This document shows positions 1 to 10,913 of a stretch of DNA of 64,000 nucleotides, in pieces. The DNA is from Datisca glomerata. Taxonomy: Eukaryota > Streptophyta > Magnoliopsida > Cucurbitales > Datiscaceae. The notes beneath the pieces are model-generated. The model saw nothing but the letters and a program-made list of their open reading frames with translations. It was not told the DNA's origin and ran no database searches. How positions within the stretch are numbered: position 1 is the first letter of the stretch; each line of letters opens with the position of its first letter. The position numbers were made by a program, and so were the translations under genes. The DNA lies in the NCBI GenBank assembly GCA_003255025.1, contig QANY01008257.1, forward strand, positions 382,019 to 446,018, given 5' to 3'.

Positions 1-2319
1 TTTAAATTTAATTGAAACATAAATTAATTCAATTTTTTTAATGTAGGAGCTATAGTACCGTACTCATGAAGCAGGTGATCATTTTCATTTTCCCTGTACG
101 GTACCACCAAGCAGGGAATAATGCCCCTACCCTCGCTTCCCTGTAAAGTACTCCAAAACAGGGGATAATACTTCCCTGCCTCTGTACAGTACTGCAAAGC
201 AGAGAATAATGGTCTTTTCCCTTATCTTCTTCAACAATTTCCTTTTCTTAAGGCAATTTTCTTCATCTCTTTAACATAATCTCGTTGACAATAATATCTC
301 TCATAATTAATCTTGTGAGCTATGAAGTCTGATAGTTTTGATAATTTTAAAAATATTAAATTACTTGATCAACCACTTCTTGATAACTTGAAAATTTGTC
401 ACAGCAATTTAAGTTTTCTAGAAAATACAAATTAATCATATAAAGGAAACATTGAATAAAAAATGCTAGGTCCGATGCACTATACAGAAAGTAATTGAGA
501 TTTTTTTCCAAAGTAAAGATAATCAGCATATAAGATACACTTGAAAGTACTTCTGCTTCATACAATGATGAATAGCATTTTCACAAGTCTACAATTTTGA
601 TATTATGTACGTATAGAGAATACGCACGTGTTGGTTAAAATGACGAACAAAACTTTAGCTAAGAAAATGAAAGCTCAAAACATGAATTAAAGATATTAAT
701 CATGGAAAATATTTTTTTTTAGGTTAGTACTGGACATCTGAAGTTTAATTCTAAATAATGATGGGATACAAGTCATTCAAAAAGAGTTTTCCAAAAGTTC
801 ATCTCGAATTATTTGGGGTAATTAATTTTCTCAGTTCGATAACCTCTAAACTTAGAGTAGAGAATCAAACTGATGATGCCGGGGTCTACGGCTAGCAAAT
901 TTTGTGTGTGGTCTATATTTGCTTCTCCTTCCCCTGTCAATCACAATAAATAAATAATAAATTAAATTAGATAACTTACACAACCGAAAGCACATAAATC
1001 TCGCATTGAAAATTAAATATATTTCAGTTGTATAATTTCTCAGCAAAAGCAGAGGGAATACATTAGCCAATACATTGTTTCAAAGATGTGGTTCCTTTAC
1101 ATGGAGAAGTGAGTCATTAAGTAAATTAGGATTTCTTAGAATTTCATAGAGCTAAAAAACTCTCTTTGGAGATGAGGGTCCTGCATGTCCTCTCTTGCTT
1201 TGGACCCAGAAATGCGTCAGGATTCTTCTTGCTAGAAACTCCTCACTGATGCAGCTTAGACAAATGGCGTGGGTGGAATATGCTATATTCTTTTCTTCCC
1301 AGATGGTGTCGTAGCTCAGATGGTTAAAAATATTTCTTCAGTAGAGGATGCTTTTTCTGCTTAAGCTTTTCCCTTTCTGTAGTGTGATATGGTTAATGCA
1401 TCCAAATACAATAAATCCTCTAATTAACATGCATCCACTTCATTCAAGGAATTTAAACTTTCAAGATTCAATTATCTTAAACCTCTCATTTAAATGCATG
1501 CAGATGATTATATTTTTAGAGTACCCATTTGCATGTTCGATGCATTGTTTTTCCTATAATAAATTGTGAAATTTGTTTTCAAAACAATTTTTGTAATTTA
1601 TACATGATCCAATTTAGAGTAATGGATGAGTGGTATTTGTTTGGTGTTTGACATATCTGCGTGAAGGGGAATGTCTATTACTTTATTAATAAGTTAATGT
1701 GACATATACATAGTCCTTTATTATTTAATCATTAATCCATGCATGTCGGCTAAATATTTTTTTAGCTATCTTATTTTGTCGATGCATAAAATTTATTGGT
1801 ACGTTTAGAAACAATAAATTATTAAAGCAAAGTTAATACCAAGACTATAAAGTAATTAAATAGTCATTTCGTAGGAAACAATTTTCTTTTAATGTTTTTA
1901 GGATACATATTCAAGGCAAAATACAACTATTAATGGTAATTTTCGTTTTCAAAAGTCGGGTTTTTTTTCTACTTATTTTTTAATTGATTTTTTGTCTACA
2001 CCTTTTTTTATATTTATGTTGATTATCTCTATAGTGCCAATCCAACACAAATCCTTAGTTTTAGTTTTTATTTCTTTTATCCTTGTCTTATAGAATTATA
2101 TTCAATTATTAGAATTATTATTATTTCTATATTCAATTATTAGAATTATTATTTATATATTGAATTTATATATTGAATATAGAATTACATATATTTATAG
2201 ATATATTGAATTTCATATATTTAATTAAAATATTAATAAATAGATATTTCATAAATGGATAATAAATAGATATATTCTATTAATAAATAAGATATTAAAA
2301 AGGAAAAATGAAATATATA
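1..2319. other. AT-rich intergenic DNA, no gene seen
   Basis: I find no protein with a recognisable motif on either strand. The open frames here are short, lack recognisable motifs and fit random AT-rich sequence. The stretch from about 2090 to 2300 is dominated by variants of 'tatattgaat' and runs into the assembly gap. Confidence 0.6.
92..211. repeat. Three-copy degenerate tandem repeat, about 45 bp unit
   Basis: Three successive units follow the pattern 'ccctgtacggtac...aagcagggaataat', beginning near 92, 138 and 177. Within each unit, the start (ccctgt or ctctgta) and the later segment (acaggg or gcagag) can pair as an inverted repeat. The copies differ at many positions, so the array is old. 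No function is inferred. Confidence 0.6.
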
Positions 2320-2544
2320 NNNNNNNNNNNNNNNNNNNNNNNNNNNNNNNNNNNNNNNNNNNNNNNNNNNNNNNNNNNNNNNNNNNNNNNNNNNNNNNNN
2401 NNNNNNNNNNNNNNNNNNNNNNNNNNNNNNNNNNNNNNNNNNNNNNNNNNNNNNNNNNNNNNNNNNNNNNNNNNNNNNNNNNNNNNNNNNNNNNNNNNNN
2501 NNNNNNNNNNNNNNNNNNNNNNNNNNNNNNNNNNNNNNNNNNNN
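2320..2544. other. Assembly gap (225 N)
   Basis: A run of undetermined bases is flanked on the right by an (AT)n tract (2545-2578) and on the left by AT-rich simple sequence. The gap probably falls within a long AT microsatellite. Open frames reading through the Ns are meaningless. Confidence 0.99.
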
Positions 2545-2580
<36 letters not shown>

Positions 2581-2581
2581 G

Positions 2582-2687
2582 TTGATAAATATAGATATAC
2601 ATTACGGGTCATTAGCGTTAGAGATATTCACAGATTGATAAATATAGATATACATTACGGGTCATTAGCGTTAGAGATATTCACAGA
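2582..2687. repeat. Perfect 53 bp tandem duplication
   Basis: Two identical 53 bp units (2582-2634 and 2635-2687), each beginning 'ttgataaatatagatatac', sit directly beside the (AT)n tract and the N gap. Perfect identity suggests either a very recent duplication or an assembly artefact at the gap edge. Confidence 0.9.
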
Positions 2688-3959
2688 AGTGCATACTTCA
2701 AAATTATAATCTACTTGTGTAATTATCTGGTTGATCTTTTTTGTTGTGATTTTACTTGTTAACGTAGTTTTGAATACATATATTTGATTATATATCAAAT
2801 ATTAAGAGATGTATAATACAAGAATAGTCAAATATAAGTTTAATAGTGCATGATAATAATGAAACACGGTACATTTCATATATGGACTATATACATTGTT
2901 TCGTGTAAGGAAATGAGGATAACACGTGTTTTTTTTATAATAAAACTTGCTCTTTATTAACTTATCAACACTGATTAGTCTTTTTGAATGTCCTTCAGAA
3001 GCCTAAGGACTTTTCAGGCCTTATGCCAACTCCCAACACATGCAATTGATCCATGCGTTTCTTGAAGATGATCTCGTATTTACTCCTCGGATTGTCTATT
3101 GACGTGTACATAGTGACATGATGACTACTTGCCTTTAATTAGATCCCTTGGACGGCTGGGATTGTTCACCGTTATACATTGTGATATGATGAACTACTGC
3201 AGCTTCAATTTTTCCTCTATTTTTAATCATGACGCCTTGTAGCTTTCTCAAAATAATACTCCAAATTCTTCCTTGTATCTTTCTTAAAAGTGCGCCTTCT
3301 TCCTTGTGTCTTTCTTAACGCGGGGAGTATGTCTAGCATTTCAGAACGTTCCAAGGTCACCCTTGGGTAATGAGGTTGAGGTTGAGTTGTCCTTCATCTA
3401 CGTCTGCAACCCCCAAGTTGCAATCCAAGACTATGTTTGAGATACCCCGCCTCATTTACCTTTGTTTTAACATACATATGTTCTATTTACTCTATTATTT
3501 TGGAGTTTAATAATAAATTTGCTTTTGTCTGGAACTTATAGATTAGTTGCAGCAGAACCAACAACCAACATTAGTAGTATGTTATACCCTCCAAATAGAA
3601 ATAAGAACTTTGATTAGTTACAACATATCACAAATAAATAATGGATTGATTACAAAAAACGCTCTACCAAGACAAACCATTTCAATATATATAACAATAA
3701 CTATGGAATAAAACTATTTAAAAAAAGTCCATAGTAGCTAACTAGATGGTTTTGTTCCATAGTTCGTTAATACATATAGTGTAATTGATTGTTTTGTTTA
3801 AGTGAAATTGTAATCAATCTTTTAATATTTCTTGGCAACAATAATTATTATTTGTGATAAATTGTTACTGATCATTGTTAGTATTTCTGTTTGCAGATTT
3901 ATAACTTAGTGTTTATCTTAATGATTATGTGCATTTTCCAAGGATATCTATTTCAAAGC
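2688..3959. other. Non-coding stretch with a GC-richer block
   Basis: No gene was recognised. From about 2931 to 3470 the sequence is richer in GC than its surroundings. Read on the minus strand, the block ends near 2935 in an AATAAA-like motif followed by an A-run, which would fit the 3' end of an old retroposed transcript. Translations of the block contain stops and show no family motif I recognise. Confidence 0.4.
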
Positions 3960-3960
3960 T

Positions 3961-4330
3961 GGAGAAAAGACAGATAGGAAAATGATTCTTGAGGACCAAT
4001 GAGCATAGAGAGTTATCAAATCTTGAAGTCATCACCATGATTCGTGAGGACTTCAAATGGGTATGACTCTACATACTTGGAAAAAATCCGTCTGAGTTTT
4101 TAGAAAAATCATGAAGTTGTCGAAAAGTACTCAACCAAATGAGACTGAAAAATTACAAATAGGAAAATTGTTCTTGAGGATCAATGAGCACGAAGAGCTA
4201 TCAACTAATCTATAAGTTCTTGGGGTCTATGTACTTGGGGAAACTCTATAGAAGTTCAGAAAATGAGTGAAGCCATCAAAAAGTGCCCAACCAGATGAGA
4301 TTAAGAAGTACTAGATATGTATATGCAATA
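3961..4330. repeat. Diverged direct duplication, period about 185 bp
   Basis: Two related copies, near 3961-4145 and 4146-4330, share strings such as 'aggaaaatgattcttgagga' (3976; variant at 4161) and 'agttatcaa' or 'agctatcaa'. The copies are clearly diverged. No coding potential was recognised. Confidence 0.65.
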
Positions 4331-5079
4331 ATTTCACCTTTAGTTTCCTTATAAAGTAGTGAAAATTGACCATTTATAAAATTTGGGCATATTTTATCAT
4401 GAGATTTTGGCGTAGTTTGTAATGATATTTGATCATATGACAAAATCTAAGCTTGAATTTTATAGTAGTAACTTATGATTTTTTAAATGTCAAATTAATA
4501 GGTTTTTAAAATTGTTAAAAAAATAACCTAGCAAAATCTATACAAAAAACATAGCCGTGTAAAAGTTTGATTTTAATATTTCTTGAAGTGATTTAAAAAA
4601 GAAACTTGAAGTTGTGACATGATTCAAGTCATAACAGGATTCAGAAACTATAAGTGATCTCAAAGATGAAACTTCAAGTCATAACATGATTCATGGGAAG
4701 AGATCTTGAGATCTTCAACATTAAACTTAAAGTCTTCAACGAGAAACTTGAGGTTTTCAATAAGAAACTTAAAGTTTTCAAGTGAGAAACTTGAAGTCTT
4801 CAAAAAACTTTAACATGAAACCATGAAAAACTATGAGAGCCATATGAGCATGAAAACTTCAACAGTCGTCTTGAAGATTGTAAGATAAATTTTAAAGACT
4901 TTGAGGAAGTAATAACTTAATCAGAAATAGTCAAAAAATATTTGCTTTGTACATGTTAAAGTAATTTAAATGCATTCCATATGATTTAAACTTAGTAAAA
5001 CTATTGAAACAAATTCTTTAGATAATTTGAAAATTATTTAAAATCTAAAATAAAAGTAAAATTTATAATAGTAAAAATG
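4331..5079. other. AT-rich non-coding DNA with a short-period repeat
   Basis: Between about 4712 and 4806 there are four units of roughly 23-26 bp of the form 'gagaaacttgaagtcttcaa'. The rest is AT-rich with no recognisable gene. It may be the remainder of the MULE whose transposase N-terminus begins just to the right, but I could not find the transposase catalytic domain here. Confidence 0.5.
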
Positions 5080-5345
5080 TGTTTTTGTAAATAGCCTACT
5101 ACAATTATCAACATCGTTGAATGACTTAATCTGAAAAGTACTACCATCCCTCTACAATGATGTATGAACAAACCAAGGAGACCCCTCAATGCATGCAGCA
5201 GCCCCAATATTATGCCTTTCATTCTTCACAAACATTATCAGCCGATCATTCTTTATGGAAAACTCTCTCACAACCTGTTTAGAACTATTTGCACTTCCAA
5301 ACAACATACCCCATTTCAAATGTGGGTTATTCATGTCTTTTTAGG
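5080..5345 (-). pseudogene. MULE transposase, MuDR-type N-terminal domain (fragment)
   Basis: The minus-strand translation reads NNPHLKWGMLFGS, then a conserved-looking stretch with VKNERHNIGAAACIEGSPW, then STFQIKSFNDVDNCSRLF. This is the layout of the plant MuDR DNA-binding domain that precedes a MULE transposase: a GMxF start, a 'KN' with a C...CPW core, and an 'F.IK...C' end. The expected CPW is altered to SPW, and a stop lies in the segment after FVHTSL. The preceding acidic part of the same protein is at 9838-10064, displaced by the insert at about 5365-9816. No catalytic DDE domain was found to the left, so the element is incomplete. Confidence 0.75.
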
Positions 5346-5369
5346 GAAAACCCAAGAAATCTATTAAAA

Positions 5370-5620
5370 GCTATTGTAGCATTTTCATAGTATTTTTTTA
5401 AATGTTATGTTTGCCAACGTTATTAAAAGTTCGACCCTACCATAGCGCTTTTCCACCGCTATCAAAACATTTTTTATTGCATTTTTTAAACGTTATGGTA
5501 AACCTATCATAGCGTTTTTTCAATGCTGTTAAAGATCTACCGTAGCATTTTTCCAACGCTTGGCCGACCTACCATAACATTTTCTCAATGCTATGACAGA
5601 CTTACCATAGCATATTTTAC
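5370..5620. repeat. Subterminal-type array of AGCG/CGCT hairpin units
   Basis: About six units of roughly 40 bp alternate 'accatagcg' with a T-run and 'aacgctat', for example near 5445, 5510, 5545 and 5570. Each unit can pair AGCG with CGCT as a small stem. Arrays of this sort near element ends bind the CACTA transposase in known elements. Here that role is an inference from position and form. Confidence 0.6.
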
Positions 5621-6897
5621 ATCAGATAAATTTTTATTTTATTATTCAAAATTATTACAAACTATTGTCCACTAAAAATCATAGTTTGAAATGACAAACA
5701 CATATTGATTTTTACATAGACCGAGCAAAAGTAATATCCTAAAAGAAGGATTAAAATCTAGTATGACTTCAAATCTAATTATGAAGCTTCAGAAACTGAT
5801 GTCGATGTAATATGTGACTTACTTGCTTCTGTTGACTTTGTTTTGAAGTATAGGCTGAGCTAATCTATATATCAAGAATTAAAAACATGAGGTCCATCTA
5901 TATATCAAATATGTACTTTAAAAAGTCAAAGAATCAAGCTGAGCAAATTCAACAAAAACTTGAAAAAAACTCAGATATAAGAACAACTCACAAGAAGAAA
6001 ACTATATTGAATAGGGTATACATGCAATAATATCTATGACTTTCATTAAAAGCACAAAAAATCAGAACAATATAAGAAAGCATCAGATCATCCAATTCTA
6101 ACTATTTACAACTACATATTTTTAAAGTTTGGCACAAATAGTACATGACAATACCAAAAATAGACTCAATATCTAAAGTAAGCAGCAAACATCATATATT
6201 ATACAAGTTCTTATAGAGAAATTAAACCAATGTTTAAATGGACATCTATTATCAACATAAACAGTTAGAGAAACTTAAGAGATCGAACATCATTTGTCAC
6301 CTATTGACCGTGTATAGAAACAATGAGTTTTCAACTGAGCTCGTCTAAACAAAGCATCGTTATGGCCGAATACAGTATTCAAAATCTGAAACTCGATAAC
6401 CCCAAAAGGACTAATTAATAGAGGAGAACAAAACCAGAAAGTTGACATAGAAACATAGAATGAAATAAAATGAAGTATAAGGACGAACATCAAACCTCCT
6501 AAAATAGTAAAGCTTAAACCAAAGACAGCTCGATAATGAAAGTAAGAATCAATTACGCACTAAAGGGTTACAATCATGTATCAAGAAATCAATCCACCCC
6601 TCCAATTCAAGTCTACACAACATTATGATTTATCTGAATCAAAACAACATATAAACAAGAAAGATTTGGATCTAACTTCAGAGGAAAAAAAAACTATTTC
6701 TATTAATAACTCTATAGAAGAAATTGGTATGAGCAAAAAGTAACTGATCGTATGTAAGCTAAAAAGCTAACTTATATTCTCAAATCCTTTCATGTTTTAT
6801 TAAATACCATCAAGTGGCTAGTTCACTATAAGCACTATGAATCTAAAAACAAAATTAAGAGGACGTGATATAGAATTCTGCTTGAACAATTTCAAAC

Positions 6898-6976
6898 CTT
6901 CTGGCATGACACCAGTGCCTCCAGCAAAACCAGTTGCAGTGTTTGCCTCTAGATTTCTGTAAATTTTGGGAGTTAC
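6898..6976 (-). pseudogene. Captured exon of NAD-dependent isocitrate dehydrogenase
   Basis: The 79 bp minus-strand segment translates as VTPKIYRNLEANTATGF followed by AGGTGVMPEG. This matches the VTPNLYGNL-VANTAAG-IAGGTGVMPGG stretch of mitochondrial NAD-isocitrate dehydrogenase subunits. It keeps both splice signals: an upstream ...ttttggtag acceptor and a downstream GAAG/gtttga donor. The neighbouring IDH exons that should lie on either side were not found, so a single exon with bits of its introns was copied. It cannot make IDH by itself. Confidence 0.7.
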
Positions 6977-7534
6977 CTACCAAAAGAAAGGATGTTATTG
7001 GCTGGCAAGCTCCAAAGTTAGTAATTAGTCAATAAAATATCAAATTCATCTAATAGATAGATAGCAATACAACTACAAGATGCATCTTCAGTACCAGAAA
7101 TCATGATTTATGATCATTATTTTTTAATACAGTTGCAACAAATAAAGAACTTTCAATTGATTAAAAAAATGGTAAGAACACAGACATTTACACTCACCTC
7201 CTTCACAACACTAGAGTTAGTAATACTTTCATACTAAGGACAATGCAAATCATTTTCTCTATGATATAATATACAAATGCCTTAAGTTTTTGAAACTCAA
7301 ATGTCCTTGAGAAGTTTCAAGAAGGCAATGAATTATCTCAACTTCAAGTATAGTTCCTTTAAGTGCTACCATCAATAAAAGCAGAATAAATTATAACAGA
7401 TGCATAAGATAAGCAAGGAAAAGATATATCTACAGAAGTTCAGCTAGGACATAGAAGAGAACAACATCAATAGCGATAAACTTAATATAATGTTTCTGAA
7501 ATAAATCAACTAATGAACTTTACTTTACTCACCA

Positions 7535-7640
7535 CATTTGACAAGTGACCTCAACATCTAGATATCAGTCACAGGGGTAGCAATCTCATAAAAGTGGCCA
7601 AAACCAAGTTTCAGAAAATGGTGATGCTCCAATATTGGTT
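7535..7640 (-). pseudogene. Possible exon-like relic, identity unknown
   Basis: On the minus strand a short open stretch reads GFGHFYEIATPVTDI, then a stop, then MLRSLVKCG. It ends exactly at a good donor-like sequence (gtgagtaaag). The pattern resembles a captured exon with one nonsense change. I do not recognise the protein. Confidence 0.25.
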
Positions 7641-9015
7641 TTTGTACGATGTGCACTGATACACCAAAGTCCAAACAATGTAGAAGTCAAAATATTCTTT
7701 TTGAACAAAAAACATTGTGTGGAGTTTTAGAATTCTTTGAATGTAAGACATACTGTCACCACTCCTTAGTTAACTCAATGAAGAAGAAAATTACTAAAAC
7801 TCCTATTAACATATATCTATGCAGTGCATAAAGGAAGTTTAGCAAGGCTCACTTTTATGTTTTATCCAATAATATAAAATAGTATGGAATAAGTGTCAAA
7901 GTCCGTCTAATCTGACATTAAGACAAATATAGAATGATATCACAATTAGAAAGAGAATGTTAGTGCATGTTTTCCTCTCTCTTAGTCATTGGACAATATA
8001 AAACTGAAAAGCACACAGAAGACTAGTTTACTATTGTTCATAGTGCATACCATTTACTTCTTATGCATTACCAAGATTTGAAGGCAAGGAGTCAAAATTA
8101 ACTGGAGCAGCATTTTTGGGTAGCAGCGACGATCTAATGTCTGAGTGGTTATTAAGAGGGCTATACCTCTCTGTACAAAAGAGAAAATCTTGCCACAGTG
8201 AAGAAGTTATTATAGATTATCCGTTAAAAGTTATCACATGGAATAAAAAGAATATAAAATCGACTAGTAATCTGCTTGGCCGGGATCCATTGGTGTTGGC
8301 ATTGTGCACGGAGGGAAGAGTCCAAGGATTCCTTTATGAGAAACAGAATGAAGAAGTGACTAGTAATTTACTTCATATAAATAGTATATAGCAAATGTTT
8401 TTGGAAATTAACCGCCATTGAAGTAGTGGATTGAACTTTCAGTTTTATCTCTGAGACAGTCACTCGGTTTTACATGTTCTAATTGATAAAGAAATATAGC
8501 TACTGTAAGAATTGGCCACAGGCTGGTAGTAAATCTCTATCCTACATGTTCTAGCAACTGAAGAAAATGATCATTGACCAGATGAAAGATAGAGAACTCT
8601 AACATATTTAATCCATTAACCAAATCTACCTGATATGAAGCACCTAACAATGAATAGAAACACTATCTTGCAAAAAGGATTGAGAAGAGAACATATACTT
8701 AAGGAAGCTCAGGTCTAAGAGGCCAGTGAGTTCTCATGTTTTTTAGTTTTAAGTTTTAGTGTAAATAATTCAGAACAATGTAAGAGATTGATTGCATAAC
8801 ATAGCTATTCTCTTACTCATTTATACTAGTCAGCAGTCCTCACGGTTACTCTAGTATATTTTTCTAACTTTGCTCGAGTAAGTAAGTTCTTATAACAAAT
8901 ACAAAAAGGTAGTTGCAGACTCATTTCATTCATCAAAGGAGGATTTCAAATAGATATAAGAATTAAGACAAAATTGCTCACCAGATTTGGGTCATCTCAC
9001 TATGGGGAACTTACT

Positions 9016-9310
9016 TGTAGAGGGTTTCATAAATTATCCTCTGGGGATCTCTTTGAAAATCTATCATCATCAGCCAAAAATTAGATCAAAAGGAATTCAT
9101 TTCAAGATCAAAGCTCCTTATAAAACAAAGAGAGACTGTAAGGTACCTCCTCGCGAGGATCTCGCTTCTAACCAGGAAGATGATACACCTTCTTCTCCTT
9201 CCTCTTGCTCTCCTCCTTTACTGCAGCTTCTTTTTTTCCATTTACTTCATCTTTTAACTTCCTTTTCCTCTTCAACTCCATATATTCCGTCAATTTCACA
9301 GAAAATGCCC
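9016..9310 (-). pseudogene. Captured fragment of a conserved plant protein gene
   Basis: A minus-strand exon (about 9147-9310) reads AFSVKLTEYMELKRKRKL, then a Lys/Glu-rich segment, then KKVYHLPG, a stop, and KRDPREE before a gtacct donor. About 90 bp on, a second short exon (about 9016-9060) reads RDPQRIIYETLYK before a gtaagt donor. I recall this arrangement (KVYDLPGQKRDPPEE then RDPLRIFYESLYEQ) from a conserved but uncharacterised plant protein family. The stop replaces the Gln of PGQK, so the copy is broken. The 5' side (9420-9820) looks like pyrimidine-rich leader sequence on the minus strand, so a gene start may have been captured. Confidence 0.55.
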
Positions 9311-9586
9311 GTGGACATGTGAATGGTCAACAATGAATACATCCCAGAATAAAAATAAAGAGCTATGGATAAATCTGTGACATAAATTTGAAATAGAGAT
9401 GCATGAAAGAAGTATCTGAGAGAGAGCTTCACCTAGCGAGGAAAGCTTCACCTAGAGGAAAGCTTCGTTCCACACACTTTGTGAGCTTCATTGTGGAGAG
9501 ATGATAAAAGATACACTTGTTACAGAGAGGACATTGGCACTCCAAAGAGAGAAAGTGAGATTCAGTGAGCCCTAAGATCGGTGAGT

Positions 9587-9667
9587 GAAAGAGAGGTTGA
9601 AGCTGAGAGAAAGAGGGTTAAGCTGAGAGAAAGAGGTCGAAGCTGAGAGAGAGGTTGAAAGAGAGTA
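9587..9667. repeat. Short tandem repeat, about 21 bp unit
   Basis: Roughly four copies of 'gttgaagctgagagaaagag' variants stand in a row. On the minus strand this is a CT-rich tract such as is common in plant 5' leaders. It may belong to the captured gene's leader. Confidence 0.7.
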
Positions 9668-9816
9668 CTTTTTTTAGCAATTTTTAAGCGGTCTGGATAA
9701 AATTTGATACCCCGCCCAGGTGAATGTTAAACCCGCGCCTCTGCCCTATAGTTTCCTTAGAGTTTTGACACAAAATGCGATCTTAATGTTCTATAGAAGC
9801 ACATGTTTATTGTAGT

Positions 9817-9837
9817 GACTTATTCTCCTTATGAATC
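9817..9837. other. Right flank of the CACTA-like insert
   Basis: The three bases after the terminus (act) are where a 3 bp CACTA target duplication would lie. Its partner on the left could not be identified. Confidence 0.3.
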
Positions 9838-10064
9838 TTCATGATCAAGGCTCTTAAATTCATCTGAGTTCCCAACCTTTGTATCAACTAGGTCAACTTG
9901 GGTATCATTAAGATATGATCTAATTCTGGTTCAACATGTGTGTCTCAAATAATTGATCATCATCATTTGAATGATTAGCATCAGTTGACTCACTATCAAC
10001 AAAATCTGGATCATCAAACTCACTATCAGCAAAGCTGGTCTCATCATACGTAAACTGCGATATG
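9838..10064 (-). pseudogene. MULE transposase, acidic N-terminal part (fragment)
   Basis: The minus-strand translation begins FTYDETSFADSEFDDPDF, continues with an Asp/Ser/Asn-rich run and DDDQLFETHM. After a one-base frameshift it reads VGNSDEFKSLDHEDS. Plant MuDR-like transposases carry such an acidic region, with an 'SDELKSLDS'-like motif, shortly before the MuDR domain. The next part of the protein is found 4.5 kb away at 5080-5345. A ...ccatatcgcag acceptor-like sequence stands at the 5' edge, so an upstream intron is likely. Confidence 0.65.
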
Positions 10065-10897
10065 GAAAAAAGGACAAAATGGAGGAAAAGAGAATCAATT
10101 TATGAAGAACCGTAAATCAGATGCATATAACCTAAAAACCTAAATCATCAACAGAGTTTTTTTAAACCCTAAACTAGAGTCATTATTGATAAAACCCTAA
10201 ACCAACGACAACTTGGCATACATTCAAAAGTAAAAGCCTAAACCAAACTCATATATTAAAAACATACTTTTTCAGCATAGGCAGATTTACTTTAACACTA
10301 GAAGTCAGAAGGCATATCCCTAATCAAGTTACCAAAAAATAACAATTACAGACAAAAAGGGCAACCTATCAACATTATTGCTTTGAAAACTATTTAAAAA
10401 TGGTGGTCCCGACTGTTCACTGAAAAGAATATTTTAAAAAGCTGACGTTTTTCAAAACCCATGAAGTATAAAAAGCCCTAATCACCACAGATTCTTCTAT
10501 TTCCTTGTCCTCTATTACAATGTCTACTTATTTCTCTTGTGCGCACCATTGAAGCTTTGTGAATCATAGGTTTCCCTCTCAGATGAAAGATGACTCTCAA
10601 TTTTCTCTCTAAGTGAAAGACGAAGGGCCTATTAGCGCTAAGGAAGCGGGTTAGTTAAAGGAACCTTCATCTTAGCGTTAAGGGAGATAGGACACATGTT
10701 ATTGGGGTAAAAAAATTACCCAAAAAATTATGAATGATACCATCTTTTTGGCACGTGATATTACTTCCATCTATTTTTTAGATGGAAGAAATGGTAGAGG
10801 GTATCTATGAAAGGATTTTATAAGTTAGGGGACACTAGTGAAAGAAGTTGAAGGCCGGGGAGTAGTTTGATATGGACGCTAAAGGCTAGGGAGTCTA
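10065..10897 (-). other. MULE 5' region (leader or intron)
   Basis: This lies between the terminal repeat and the acidic exon of the MULE. It contains AAACCCTAA motifs near 10168 and 10193, and a plus-strand 'gaagtataaaaagccctaat' near 10463. No protein was recognised. Confidence 0.4.
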
Positions 10898-10909
10898 GGC
10901 TAATTGCCC
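10898..10909 (-). repeat. MULE terminal inverted repeat, outer end
   Basis: Read on the minus strand the sequence starts GGGCAATTAGCCTAGACTCC, a form typical of plant MULE termini. The adjacent tttaatata (10910-10918) is where a 9 bp target duplication would lie. No partner terminus was found to the left, so the other end of the element appears lost or rearranged. Confidence 0.5.
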
Positions 10910-10913
10910 TTTA

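Larger units (their letters stand above)
5365..9816. mobile_element. CACTA-like insert carrying host gene fragments
   Basis: This block interrupts the MULE transposase between its acidic N-terminus (9838-10064) and its MuDR domain (5080-5345). The right boundary reads ...catgtttattgtagtg, the reverse complement of CACTACAATAAACATG, which is the classic start of CACTA (En/Spm) terminal inverted repeats. The left end (5370-5620) carries an array of short AGCG...CGCT repeats like CACTA subterminal arrays. I could not find the matching left CACTACAA terminus, so the left edge is approximate and may be deleted. No transposase was recognised inside. The contents are exon fragments of other genes (6898-6976 and 9016-9310), the hallmark of a Pack-type non-autonomous transposon. 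Confidence 0.55.

Noticed and set aside
2249..2709. Long open frames on both strands
   Set aside because: They read through the run of Ns and the (AT)n tract.
5096..5116. cctactacaattatcaacat as a possible left CACTA terminus of the insert ending at 9816
   Set aside because: It lies inside the MuDR coding reading (VDNCSRLF on the minus strand), so it belongs to the MULE, not to the insert.
8116..8391. 91-codon plus-strand frame as a gene
   Set aside because: It starts at TTG, shows no family motif, and lies in a block whose recognised exons are on the other strand.
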